Source: DASRJX01 sp035649235 (GTDB taxonomy: Bacteria; Acidobacteriota; Polarisedimenticolia; Gp22-AA2). Taken from it: 29,779 nucleotides of DNA. The notes beneath the pieces were generated by a model, which saw only the letters and a program-made list of their open reading frames with translations, did no database searches and was not told the origin of the DNA. The stretch is from positions 1-29,779 of the forward strand of contig DASRJX010000005.1 of NCBI GenBank assembly GCA_035649235.1. The letters run 5' to 3'. Below, one piece after another: positions 15,709 to 23,268 of the stretch; within the stretch, counting starts at the first letter, position 1; the number at the start of each line of letters is the position of its first letter. Made by a program: the position numbers and the translations under genes.

Positions 15709-15714
15709 ATCATA
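15709..15714 (-). promoter_or_regulatory. Possible -10 box ahead of the PIN/TRAM gene
   Basis: On the minus strand TATGAT lies 21 bases before the GTG start, 5 of 6 to the sigma-70 consensus. No matching -35 box is seen at 16-18 nt, so an internal promoter in the alr-PIN/TRAM gap is only a suggestion. Confidence 0.2.
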
Positions 15715-15729
15715 GCGCCACTCGCGCCC

Positions 15730-16908
15730 TCATCCCCCGGCCGGATCGCTGAATCGCGAGGAGAGTACGGTATTCCCACCTTCGAGCAGGAGGCGAGGCA
15801 CGCGTCCGCCGATCCGGGCCAGGATCTCCCACGGTATGGTCCCGGCGGCGTTCGCCACGGCGTCGGCGCCGATCAGTCCCCCCTCCGCAGGGCCGAGGAC
15901 GGTCGCCACGTCGTCGAGCGCCGCCTCGGGGATGGCCGTCACGTCCAGAGTGGTGAGATCCATGCTGATCCGTCCGACCATGGGCGCTCGACGGCCCCGC
16001 AGCAGCACGTGACCACGGTTGCCGGCGGCGCGGGGCAGACCATCGGCATAGCCGATCGCGAGGGTCGCGATGCGGGCCGGCTCCTTGGCCCTCCAGGTGC
16101 GCCCGTAGCCGACGGAGGAGCCGGCCGCGACCTCCCGGAGGTCGATCACCCGGGAACGGACCGCCATCACGGGACGCACCGGGAGCAGGTGGCCGCGCGT
16201 CACCGGGTTGTAGCCATAGAGCAGCAGCCCCGGCCGGACGAGAGTCATCCAGGTGGAGCGATGGTCCACGACCGCCGGACTGTTGGCCACGTGCACCAGC
16301 TCGGGACGCAGGCCACGCTCCTTGAGCGCCGCCACGGAGCGGAGGAGGAGGGCGACCTGCGTGGCGGTGAAGGGATCTTCGGGATCGTCCGCCGCCGCCA
16401 GGTGGGAGAATGCGCCCGTGACGTCCAGCCCCGCGGCGCTGGAGAGGAGATCGGCGAACCCGCCCAGCTCCCGCGCCGGCACCCCCAGACGCCCCATGCC
16501 GGTATCGATCTTGACGTGGACCTCGGCCGTGCGACCATGCCGCGCCGCGGCGGCGGAGAGCGCCTCCACCTGGTCCCGGCGGAAGACCGCGGCCGTCAAC
16601 CCGTGCTCCAGAACGAGATCGGCCTGGGCCGGGGCGAAGCCGCCCATCACGAGCGTCGGCGTCTCGACACCGGCGCGCCGGATCTCGATGCCCTCCTCCG
16701 GGAGGGCGACGGCCAGCCAGTCGATCCCTTCGCGAGACAGGCGTCGCGCCACCGGCACGGCGCCGTGCCCGTAAGCGTTGGCCTTGATGACAGCCATGAT
16801 CCGCGTGACGCCCAGCCGGCCGCGCAGGACACGCACGTTGTGCGCCAGGGCATCCAGATCGATCTCCGCCCACGTCGGGCGGTGCTGCTCCAGTGGCAGC
16901 CCGGTCAC
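15730..16908 (-). CDS. alr: Alanine racemase
   Basis: This PLP enzyme interconverts L- and D-alanine for peptidoglycan. The 392-residue protein has the fold-type III barrel start PTWAEIDLDAL, the PLP-binding Lys42 in AVIKANAYGHGA, HVKIDTGMGRLG, NSPAV near 209-213, and the second catalytic base Tyr268 in SVGYGRTW. The C-terminal beta domain has GRISMDLTTLDVT and GTIPWEILARIGGRVPR. The GTG start at 16908 overlaps the dnaB stop as GTGA. The only purine-rich site (AGGA) sits too close to the GTG, so translation probably depends on coupling to dnaB. The dnaB-alr order is common in bacteria. Confidence 0.96.
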   Translation of the reverse strand: MTGLPLEQHRPTWAEIDLDALAHNVRVLRGRLGVTRIMAVIKANAYGHGAVPVARRLSREGIDWLAVALPEEGIEIRRAGVETPTLVMGGFAPAQADLVLEHGLTAAVFRRDQVEALSAAAARHGRTAEVHVKIDTGMGRLGVPARELGGFADLLSSAAGLDVTGAFSHLAAADDPEDPFTATQVALLLRSVAALKERGLRPELVHVANSPAVVDHRSTWMTLVRPGLLLYGYNPVTRGHLLPVRPVMAVRSRVIDLREVAAGSSVGYGRTWRAKEPARIATLAIGYADGLPRAAGNRGHVLLRGRRAPMVGRISMDLTTLDVTAIPEAALDDVATVLGPAEGGLIGADAVANAAGTIPWEILARIGGRVPRLLLEGGNTVLSSRFSDPAGG

Positions 16909-18245
16909 TCCTGGCGCCACTCGCGCTCTTCGAAGCGCGTGTACTCGCGGATGAACGTCATGTCGAACGTGCCAATCGGGCCGTTGCGCTGCTTGGCGAT
17001 GATGATCTGCGCCTTTCCGAAGTTCTCCTCCGTCGGCTTGTACAGCTCCTCGCGATAGATGAACAGGACGACGTCGGCGTCCTGCTCGATGGCGCCCGAT
17101 TCGCGCAGGTCCGAGAGCTGGGGCCGCCGGTCGGATCCCCGCTGCTCCGGGGCGCGGGACAACTGCGAGATGGCGATCACGGGCAGGTGCAGCTCCTTCG
17201 CCAGCTCCTTGAGGGAGCGCGAGATCTCGGAGATCTCCTGGTTCCGGTTCTCGAACCGGCCCCGGCCGCGCATGAGCTGCAGGTAGTCGATGATCAGCAG
17301 GTCGAGGCCCTGCTCCATCTTGAGCCGGCGGCTCTTGGCGCGCATCTCCAGGACCCCGGTGCCGGCGGTGTCGTCGATGAACAGGGGGATGCCGGCGAGA
17401 TCCCCGATCGCCCGGCTCAGGCGGTCCCATTCCTCCCGCCCGAGCCGCCCCGTCCGCAGCCGGTGCGCATCCACCCGCGCCTGGCCCGTCAGCAGCCTGA
17501 GGAAGAGTTGCTCCCGAGACATCTCGAGCGAGAACACCCCCACCCTGTGTCCCTCGCGGGCGGCGTGCTGGGCGATGTTGAGAGCGAAGGATGTCTTCCC
17601 CATGCCGGGACGCGCCGCGACGACGATCAGGTCCGATGGCTGCAGCCCCGACGTCATCTCGTCGAGCGTGGGCCAGCCGGTGGCCTGGCCGGTGACCAGA
17701 TTGCGATGCTCGGCGAGCCGCTCAATCGTCTTGAGGCTCTGGTCGGCGATGGTCCGCATCGGCACGAAGCCGGAGCGCAGCTGGTCCTGGGCGATTTGGA
17801 ACACCAGCCGCTCCGACCGATCGAGGATCTCCTCGACCTCCTCCGATCCGTCGTACGCCGCGGCGACGATCCGGCCTCCCGCCTCGATGAGGCTCCGGAG
17901 GATGGCCTTCTCCTTGACGATCTTGGCGTAATGCTCGACGTTGGAGGAATGCGGCACGCCATCGAGGAGCGAGGCGATGTAGGCCGGTCCGCCGACCGCG
18001 TCCAGCTCTCCCGCGCGCGTCAGCTCCTCCTTGACGGTCACCGGATCGATGGCCGTGGCGCGGTCCGACAGGGTGGCCATCACCTTGAAGATTCGCCGGT
18101 GGGGATCGCGGTAGAAGTCGGCTTCCTTCAGGATCTCCTGGGCGCGGTTGATGGCGCTGTTCTCGATCAGGATGGCGCCCAGGACCGACCGCTCGGCATC
18201 GAGACTGTGAGGTACGTTCTTCTCGAGAGTGACGTCGCCGGCCAT
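16905..18245 (-). CDS. dnaB: Replicative DNA helicase
   Basis: DnaB is the ring hexamer that unwinds DNA at the replication fork. From the ATG at 18245 it has 446 residues. The N-terminal domain begins LEKNVPHSLDAERSVLGAI. A linker and the RecA-type motor follow, with Walker A ARPGMGKTS at 211-219, Walker B LLIIDYLQLM at 316-325, and the DnaB motifs SLEMSREQL, ISQLSR and GAIEQDADVV. No intein interrupts the motor. An in-frame ATG at 18290 would add 15 residues, but it has no Shine-Dalgarno, while 18245 has GGAG 6-7 nt upstream. A TGCTAGCAT extended -10 at about 18289-18297 (minus strand) would also favour the shorter form. The gene diverges from rnpB. Confidence 0.96.
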   Translation of the reverse strand: MAGDVTLEKNVPHSLDAERSVLGAILIENSAINRAQEILKEADFYRDPHRRIFKVMATLSDRATAIDPVTVKEELTRAGELDAVGGPAYIASLLDGVPHSSNVEHYAKIVKEKAILRSLIEAGGRIVAAAYDGSEEVEEILDRSERLVFQIAQDQLRSGFVPMRTIADQSLKTIERLAEHRNLVTGQATGWPTLDEMTSGLQPSDLIVVAARPGMGKTSFALNIAQHAAREGHRVGVFSLEMSREQLFLRLLTGQARVDAHRLRTGRLGREEWDRLSRAIGDLAGIPLFIDDTAGTGVLEMRAKSRRLKMEQGLDLLIIDYLQLMRGRGRFENRNQEISEISRSLKELAKELHLPVIAISQLSRAPEQRGSDRRPQLSDLRESGAIEQDADVVLFIYREELYKPTEENFGKAQIIIAKQRNGPIGTFDMTFIREYTRFEEREWRQE

Positions 18246-18320
18246 GCGGTCTCCGGGCTTCGGGGACGGTTGTTGGAAGCGGCGGGTCATGCTAGCACAA
18301 CGTCCCTATGGCGCCCTCCG

Positions 18321-18350
18321 TTGCTCCACAGCACAGGCCTCTGCTACGAT
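18321..18350 (+). promoter_or_regulatory. Promoter of the RNase P RNA gene
   Basis: TTGCTC (18321-18326) and TACGAT (18345-18350) are separated by 18 nt. Six bases after the -10 box lies 18357, exactly where the outer base pair of RNase P helix P1 begins. That places the transcription start independently. The same layout precedes uppS. Confidence 0.65.
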
Positions 18351-18356
18351 CCACCC

Positions 18357-18791
18357 GGCCGGAGTGAGCCGGATGGTCGCTGCCCGGGCCTTTGGGACCG
18401 GGGAGAGGAAAGTCCGAACTCCATAGGGCATTGCGCTGGGTAACACCCAGTCCCGGCGACGGGAAGGAAAGTGCCACAGAGAACAGACCGCCCGAGGTGG
18501 AGGCTCGTCTTCCCCTCTGGTAAGGGTGAAACGGTGGGGTAAGAGCCCACCAGTGCCCCGGGTGACCGGGGCAGCTCGGCAAACCCCGCAAGGAGCAAGG
18601 CCAAATAGGGGAGCGCATCGGGTGGCCCGCCCGTAGCTCCCGGGTCGGTCGCTTGGCGGCGCGGCCGGCGGCGCGGGAGACCGCGGCGCGCGGGTCGCAT
18701 CGCCGCCCGCTCGGGTGACCGCGCGGGTAGAGGAATGACCATCGGCCGCCACCAGGCGGCAACAGGATTCGGCTTACGGCTCACTCCGGCC
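18357..18791 (+). ncRNA. rnpB: RNase P RNA, bacterial type A
   Basis: This is the catalytic RNA that trims the 5' leader of tRNA precursors. The ends are set by helix P1: GGCCGGAGTGAGCC (18357-18370) pairs perfectly over 14 bp with GGCTCACTCCGGCC (18778-18791). Conserved core segments appear in order: GAGGAAAGTCC (18405-18415), AACAGACCGCC near 18482, GGTAAGGGTGAAA near 18520, GGTAAGAGCCCACC near 18538, GCAAGGCCAAATAGG near 18595, AGGAATGACCAT (18731-18742) and ACAGGATTCGGCTTA (18762-18776). The long GC-rich stretch at about 18640-18720 would form the peripheral P15-P18 type helices. No T-run follows, and the downstream M20 gene starts almost at once, so the end may be made by processing. Confidence 0.95.
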
Positions 18792-18829
18792 TTCCGCCTC
18801 CGCCAGGATCGACCGAGGTCGCCCGCGCG

Positions 18830-20005
18830 CTGCGGCGCCTGACGCCGTCCATCCTGGCTCTTTCGAAGACCCTGTTCCGCCTGCGCGAGCTGAGCCTGCA
18901 GGAGGCCGGATCCAGCGACGCGATCGTACGGTTCCTGCGGCGCCATGGCTTCCGCGTCCGGCGCGGCGTCGCCGGCCTGCCGACGGCCTTCACGGCGCGC
19001 CGACGCGGCCGCCGGCGCGGCCCCCGCATTGCACTCCTGGCGGAGTACGACGCGCTCCCCGAGATCGGACATGCGTGCGGCCACAACCTGATCGGCGCGG
19101 CCGCGTGCGGCGCCGCCGCCGTCGTGTCGAGCCTTCTCGAGTGCGGTGAGATCGTCGTGTACGGCACGCCCGCGGAGGAGACCATCGGCGGCAAAGTCGT
19201 CATGGCGCGGCGGGGAGCCTTCCGCGGCGTCGACGCCGCGCTCATGTTCCACCCTGCGACCGAGAACCGCGTCTACATGACCTCGCTCGCGTGCCACTCC
19301 CTGGAGGTCGTCTACCGCGGACGCGCGGCCCATGCCGTGGCCTCTCCCGAGAAGGGGATCAACGCCCTGCACGCCCTGCTGGCCCTGTTCGCCGACATGG
19401 AGCGTCTCAAACGCCGTCTTCCGAAGGAGGTCCGCATGCCCGGGATCGTCAGCGAGGGCGGGCGGCGCGCCAACATCGTCCCCGATCGGGCGGCGGGGCG
19501 CTTCACGCTCAGGGCCCGCGACGGAAAGGTGCTGGGGCGCGTCGAGAGGGCGTTCCGGGAGGCGGCCCGCCGGGCCGCTCGCGACGTCGGGGCGCGCGTG
19601 CGGATCCGGGCGATCGACGAGCCCTACGACGAGATGATCACCAACCGCGCCCTCGCCGACGCCTTCAAGGAGGAACTGCGTGCGCTCGGGCGGCGCACCG
19701 TGGACACGCCCCGGAAGAGCATGGGCTCGCTCGACATGGGGAACGTCAGCCATCGCGTGCCGGCGATCCACCCGTTCGTGGCCATCGCTCCACGGTCGGC
19801 GCCGCTGCACTCGCGGGCGTTCGCGCGCCAGGCTGGCGGGCGCCGCGGCCGCGAGGGGCTGCTGGTGGCGACGCAGGCCCTGGCGACCGTGGCGCTGCGG
19901 CTGCTCGACCCCAGGGACGATCTCCTGTCGCGGGCGCGCCGGGAGTTCCGGCGCGGCCGACCGGGGCCGGCGGTAGGGCGCCGCCTGAGGAGCCGATCGG
20001 CGTGA
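18830..20005 (+). CDS. M20 family amidohydrolase (AbgB/PM20D2-like); start codon unclear
   Basis: The product is a zinc-dependent amidohydrolase, probably cutting an acylated amino acid or dipeptide. Metal-site motifs are intact: LLAEYDALPEIGHACGHNLIGAA, then YGTPAEETIGGKVVM, LMFHPAT and, near the end, IHPFVAIAP with LHSRAFA. The lid or dimer domain lies around 19290-19640. CGHN rather than CGHD is usual in the PM20D2/p-aminobenzoyl-glutamate hydrolase group. Conserved sequence begins near 18809 (TEVARALRRLTPSILALSK), but the frame has no ATG, GTG or TTG between the stop at 18728 and a GTG at 19124 that lies after the zinc-site motif. I set the start at CTG 18830, which has CGAGGT upstream. 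Alternatives are a frameshift, decay into a pseudogene or a start inside rnpB. Confidence 0.8.
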   Translation: MRRLTPSILALSKTLFRLRELSLQEAGSSDAIVRFLRRHGFRVRRGVAGLPTAFTARRRGRRRGPRIALLAEYDALPEIGHACGHNLIGAAACGAAAVVSSLLECGEIVVYGTPAEETIGGKVVMARRGAFRGVDAALMFHPATENRVYMTSLACHSLEVVYRGRAAHAVASPEKGINALHALLALFADMERLKRRLPKEVRMPGIVSEGGRRANIVPDRAAGRFTLRARDGKVLGRVERAFREAARRAARDVGARVRIRAIDEPYDEMITNRALADAFKEELRALGRRTVDTPRKSMGSLDMGNVSHRVPAIHPFVAIAPRSAPLHSRAFARQAGGRRGREGLLVATQALATVALRLLDPRDDLLSRARREFRRGRPGPAVGRRLRSRSA

Positions 20006-20919
20006 CGACTCTGGTCCCTCCGCCCCTGCGTCCGGGCGATCGGGTCGCGGTCGTGGCGCCCGGCGGGCCCCCGCGCCGCGCCGCCCTGCTGCGCGGCATC
20101 GCCTGGCTCGAGCAGAGACAGTTCGTCGTCGACCGCGGCGCGCACGTCCTGGATCGGCGGGGCTACCTGGCGGGGGACGACGCCGGCCGGGCGGACGACC
20201 TCAACCGCGCCTTCGCCGATCCGGGGCTCAAGGCGGTCTGGTTCGCGCGCGGCGGCTATGGCAGCCAGCGGATCCTGCCGCGGATCGACTTCTCCCAGCT
20301 CCGATCCCACCCGAAGGCTCTCATCGGCTACAGCGACGTGACGGTCCTCCAGGCAGCCGCCTGGCGGTTCGCCGGGCTCTCGACGCTGCACGGACCGATG
20401 GTCGCCGAGCTGGCCGACTCGTCGGCCTACGATGCAACCTCGCTCGCACGGGCGCTATCGGGGGCGCCGGTGGAATTCGCGCTGCCGCGCCGGACGGTGC
20501 TGCGGGCGGGACGAGGGGAGGGGCCGATCGTCGGAGGTTGCCTTTCGCTGCTCGTCGGGCTGATCGGCACGCCCTTCGATCTGGAGACGCGCGGGGCCAT
20601 CCTCTTCTGGGAGGACGTCAACGAGGAGCCCTATCGTATCGACCGGATGCTGGCCCACCTGCGCCTGGCTGGACGGTTGCACGGGCTGCAGGGGATGGTG
20701 ATAGGACGCCTCCCAGGGTGCCGAGCGCGCCGGCGGGAGAACGACATCCCTCTCGCGGATATCCTGAAGTCCCACCTCCAGGGGACGGACTACCCGGTCG
20801 TGGTCGATTTCCCCGCCGGGCACGCCCGTCGCAAGGTGACGCTGCCGCTCGGTCGGGCGGCGCGCCTCGACACCTTCGCCCGCCGCCTGGCGATCGACGG
20901 CGCCGCGAACGCGCCCTGA
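20002..20919 (+). CDS. LD-carboxypeptidase, peptidase S66 family
   Basis: S66 enzymes remove the terminal D-alanine from tetrapeptides during peptidoglycan recycling, or in the MccF branch inactivate peptide-nucleotide antibiotics. The 305-residue protein starts PPPLRPGDRVAVVAPGGPP. Its nucleophile Ser lies in LIGYSDVTVL. The Glu is in FWEDVNEEPYRIDRML and the His in DFPAGHARRKVTLPLG, so the Ser-Glu-His triad is complete. VWFARGGYGSQRILPRID is the usual oxyanion-side motif. The GTG start overlaps the M20 stop as GTGA, with GAGGAG about 10 nt upstream. The two hydrolases form an operon consistent with peptide or muropeptide salvage (inference). Its end faces the GWxTD gene with a 4-base gap. 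Confidence 0.92.
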   Translation: MTTLVPPPLRPGDRVAVVAPGGPPRRAALLRGIAWLEQRQFVVDRGAHVLDRRGYLAGDDAGRADDLNRAFADPGLKAVWFARGGYGSQRILPRIDFSQLRSHPKALIGYSDVTVLQAAAWRFAGLSTLHGPMVAELADSSAYDATSLARALSGAPVEFALPRRTVLRAGRGEGPIVGGCLSLLVGLIGTPFDLETRGAILFWEDVNEEPYRIDRMLAHLRLAGRLHGLQGMVIGRLPGCRARRRENDIPLADILKSHLQGTDYPVVVDFPAGHARRKVTLPLGRAARLDTFARRLAIDGAANAP

Positions 20920-20923
20920 GGAT

Positions 20924-22390
20924 CTACCGGACGGTGAACTGGAGCTCGCGGGTCGTGGACTGCCCACCGACCTTGTCGGACACCTTCACCTCCATGCGGA
21001 ACTCCGCCGGCATGGTCTGGTCCGGCTTCAGAAGGTCCTTGAGGTCGATCGCGAACAGCTCGACCTGGCCGACCGGCTTGACGACCGGCTTCCGGAACGG
21101 CTTCCAGCCGGTGGGGTCCTTGAGAAAGAAGGTATACGTCGACTCCAGGCTGGGCTTGCCGGTCGTCGCGTCGGGGGACGGGTTGTACACCTGGTAGTAG
21201 AAAGCGAGGGTGTCCGACTTCTGCAGGACCGCGGAGGCCCTGGGCACCAGGTGGAACGAGCCGATGCTGTACAGCCCGGCGCCCTTGTCCCCCTCGGGGT
21301 CGACCCCGGCCTCGATCCTGCTGAACTGCGCCAGGAGCGACACGCTGCTCAATCCGAAAGTCTTGCCGGAGTAATCCGGCACGCTGACGGTGGACACGAG
21401 CGTGCCCATCTGCCCCTTGACGACCTTGTCTTCCACGACCGCGGCGAGCTTGTAGGTGCCTGGCTTCAGGTTGCGGCGGGCCTGGTAGATGAAGCTGCCG
21501 GAGGGACTGTCGGCCGCGGGCACGAAGGGCAGGTCCCCCGTGACGCTGATCGGCTTGCCGCCTCCATCGGGGGCGTAGCGCGCGAAGGCCAGGAGTGCCT
21601 GATCGTTACTGCCGTGGGCCGCTTCGCGAGGCGCCTCGAGAGTCGCGACCACGAGCGTCGTGCCGTCGACCGCAGCGTAGAAGTCGTGCGTCACCTGGAA
21701 CGGCACGTCTGTCGGGCCGCTGCCCTTGAGGAGGATGGCGTCCAGGATCGGAATCTGCCGCTGGCTTTCGGGCGAGGTGTCCTCCACCGGCTCCTTGGCC
21801 GCGGCGGCCATCAGCTCGCCCGGCTGTGCCTCGGTGACGATCTGGGGGATCTTCCATCCGACGCCGCGGGTCTCCGCGTGGGACGCGACGTACTCTTCGA
21901 AGATCTTCGGCGAGCGCAGCAGGAGACCGGTGGCCACCGGCGCGAAGCTGAACTCCATTTTCTCCTTGAGACCATTGAGGGGGCTGGGCTCATAGACCCA
22001 GTACGTGTAGCGCGAGTCCTTGTGCTGCGAAGTCGGTGGCCCGAGCAGGATGAACACGTGCCCCAGGGCGGTGACCGACCCGTTACGGATCTGGTCCTTG
22101 TAGGCCTTGTCCGCCTGTTCGACGCGCTCCCAGAAGATCACCTCGTACTCGTTCCCGGGAGTCCCCGGCGTCGGGTCGCGCTTCTCCCAGAAGGCTTTCG
22201 CGAACGCCTGGCGCTCCTCGTCGCTCTTGAGCTTCTTGAACTCTTTCGCCTCCTCGTCCGACATGAGCCACTGCACCGGACCCTTGAGCCAGTCCTTGTC
22301 CGGCTTCCGATAGTCGGGATCGGTCGTCGCTGACGCGACCCGGGCCAGTGCACAGCTCAGGAGCAGGATCAGAGCGGGACGGATCGACAT
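20924..22390 (-). CDS. Exported GWxTD-domain protein
   Basis: The 488-residue protein has a signal peptide (RPALILLLSCALARVASA). The GWxTD-type domain follows: VQWLMSDEEAKEFKKLKSDE, AFWEKRDPTPGTPGNEY and an FWERV-xx-A motif between residues 35 and 95, then GHVFILLGPP and YTYWVYEP. The first part of the motif is degenerate (GPVQWLMSDEE). The second half, from about 200, is beta-rich with repeated TYKLAAVV- and FHLVPRAS-like strands, as in other members found mainly in Acidobacteriota and Bacteroidota. Function is unknown. I prefer ATG 22390, because GAGGT lies 5-6 nt upstream; an in-frame GTG at 22396 is the alternative. A strong promoter precedes it. Confidence 0.88.
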   Translation of the reverse strand: MSIRPALILLLSCALARVASATTDPDYRKPDKDWLKGPVQWLMSDEEAKEFKKLKSDEERQAFAKAFWEKRDPTPGTPGNEYEVIFWERVEQADKAYKDQIRNGSVTALGHVFILLGPPTSQHKDSRYTYWVYEPSPLNGLKEKMEFSFAPVATGLLLRSPKIFEEYVASHAETRGVGWKIPQIVTEAQPGELMAAAAKEPVEDTSPESQRQIPILDAILLKGSGPTDVPFQVTHDFYAAVDGTTLVVATLEAPREAAHGSNDQALLAFARYAPDGGGKPISVTGDLPFVPAADSPSGSFIYQARRNLKPGTYKLAAVVEDKVVKGQMGTLVSTVSVPDYSGKTFGLSSVSLLAQFSRIEAGVDPEGDKGAGLYSIGSFHLVPRASAVLQKSDTLAFYYQVYNPSPDATTGKPSLESTYTFFLKDPTGWKPFRKPVVKPVGQVELFAIDLKDLLKPDQTMPAEFRMEVKVSDKVGGQSTTRELQFTVR

Positions 22391-22437
22391 GGGCACCTCG
22401 TCACGAAGGACCCTGAAACGGATTCAGAAGGGGCGGC

Positions 22438-22466
22438 ATTATAGCGGCCGTCTCCATGAGGGTCAA
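22438..22466 (-). promoter_or_regulatory. Strong sigma-70-type promoter for the GWxTD gene
   Basis: On the minus strand TTGACC (22466-22461) and a perfect TATAAT (22443-22438) are spaced by exactly 17 nt. Transcription should start near 22431, giving a leader of about 40 nt to the ATG at 22390. It is the best match to the housekeeping consensus in the window. Confidence 0.72.
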
Positions 22467-22488
22467 ACGGGCCGCGCGCGGCCGGGTC

Positions 22489-22494
22489 TATAAT
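22489..22494 (+). promoter_or_regulatory. -10 box of the truA-galE operon
   Basis: A perfect TATAAT lies 24 bases before the truA ATG at 22519. No good -35 box exists at 16-18 nt. The start near 22501 would give a very short leader and excludes the upstream ATG at 22456 as the truA start. It lies back to back with the GWxTD promoter. Confidence 0.5.
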
Positions 22495-22518
22495 CGCCGG
22501 GGCGCCGCGGCGCCGACC

Positions 22519-23268
22519 ATGCGCAACATCAGGATGACGCTCGCCTATGTGGGGACCCGATTCGCCGGCTGGCAGGTGCAGCCGCAACGTCCGACGATCC
22601 AGGGTGTTCTGGAGGAGAGGCTGTCCCTCATGCTCCAGGAACGGATCGCGGTCGCCGCGGCGGGCAGGACGGACGCCGGCGTGCACGCGCTCGGCCAGGT
22701 GGCCAACTTCGGCACCACCTGCGGCCTGCCGCTCGCGGGCCTGCGCCGCGGTCTCAACGCCCGCCTGCCCGAGGAGATCCGGGTCCTGGAGGCGAGGGAG
22801 GCGGCCCCGTCCTTCCACGCGCGCAGCGACGCGCGCTCCAAGGAATACCGCTACCGGATGACGCGCGCGGAAGTGGTCTCGCCGTTCGATGCGCCATTCG
22901 TCGTGCCCGTCCGCGGAGGGCTCGACGTCCCGGCCATGCAGCGGGCGGCGGGACACCTCGTGGGCTGTCATGATTTCACCTCTTTCTGTCCGGCCAACTG
23001 CGATCAGGAGAACCGGGTGCGCGCCGTGACGCTGGCGCGCCTGGAGGAGGAGGGCGAGGAGCTGGTCTTCACGGTGCGGGGGGGCGGATTCCTGAGGCAC
23101 ATGATCCGGACGATCGTGGGGACGCTGTTGGCGGTGGGGAAGGGGCTGCACGGCCCGGACGATATCGATGCGATTCTCGCCGCGCGGGATCGCCGCGCGG
23201 CCGGCCCGTGCGCGCCGGCGCGCGGATTGACCCTGACCCGGGTGTTCTATGAAGGGGAGGACCCGTGA
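22519..23268 (+). CDS. truA: tRNA pseudouridine(38-40) synthase
   Basis: TruA makes pseudouridine at positions 38-40 of tRNA anticodon stems. From ATG 22519 the protein has 249 residues, close to the family norm. It opens with the typical RNIRMTLAYVGTRFAGWQ. The catalytic Asp52 lies in AAGRTDAGVHALGQ. FHARSDARSKEYRYRM, HDFTSFCP and GGGFLRHMIRTIVGTLL follow in the expected order. An in-frame ATG at 22456 lies upstream of the TATAAT box at 22489 and would add an Arg/Ala-rich extension unlike TruA, so I reject it. There is no clear Shine-Dalgarno; the leader may be under 20 nt. The stop overlaps galE as GTGA. Confidence 0.95.
   Translation: MRNIRMTLAYVGTRFAGWQVQPQRPTIQGVLEERLSLMLQERIAVAAAGRTDAGVHALGQVANFGTTCGLPLAGLRRGLNARLPEEIRVLEAREAAPSFHARSDARSKEYRYRMTRAEVVSPFDAPFVVPVRGGLDVPAMQRAAGHLVGCHDFTSFCPANCDQENRVRAVTLARLEEEGEELVFTVRGGGFLRHMIRTIVGTLLAVGKGLHGPDDIDAILAARDRRAAGPCAPARGLTLTRVFYEGEDP

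Noticed and set aside
16893..18443. 516-codon plus-strand frame opposite dnaB and across the rnpB start
   Set aside because: A shadow of dnaB; composition is repetitive and it runs into the RNase P RNA. No family motif.
18640..18720. GC-rich hairpins considered as an rnpB-internal insertion or terminator
   Set aside because: They lie where type A RNase P RNA has its variable peripheral helices, and conserved core sequence continues on both sides.
18292..18762. Minus-strand open frames across the RNase P RNA
   Set aside because: The region is clearly a structural RNA on the plus strand with matching ends and core motifs.
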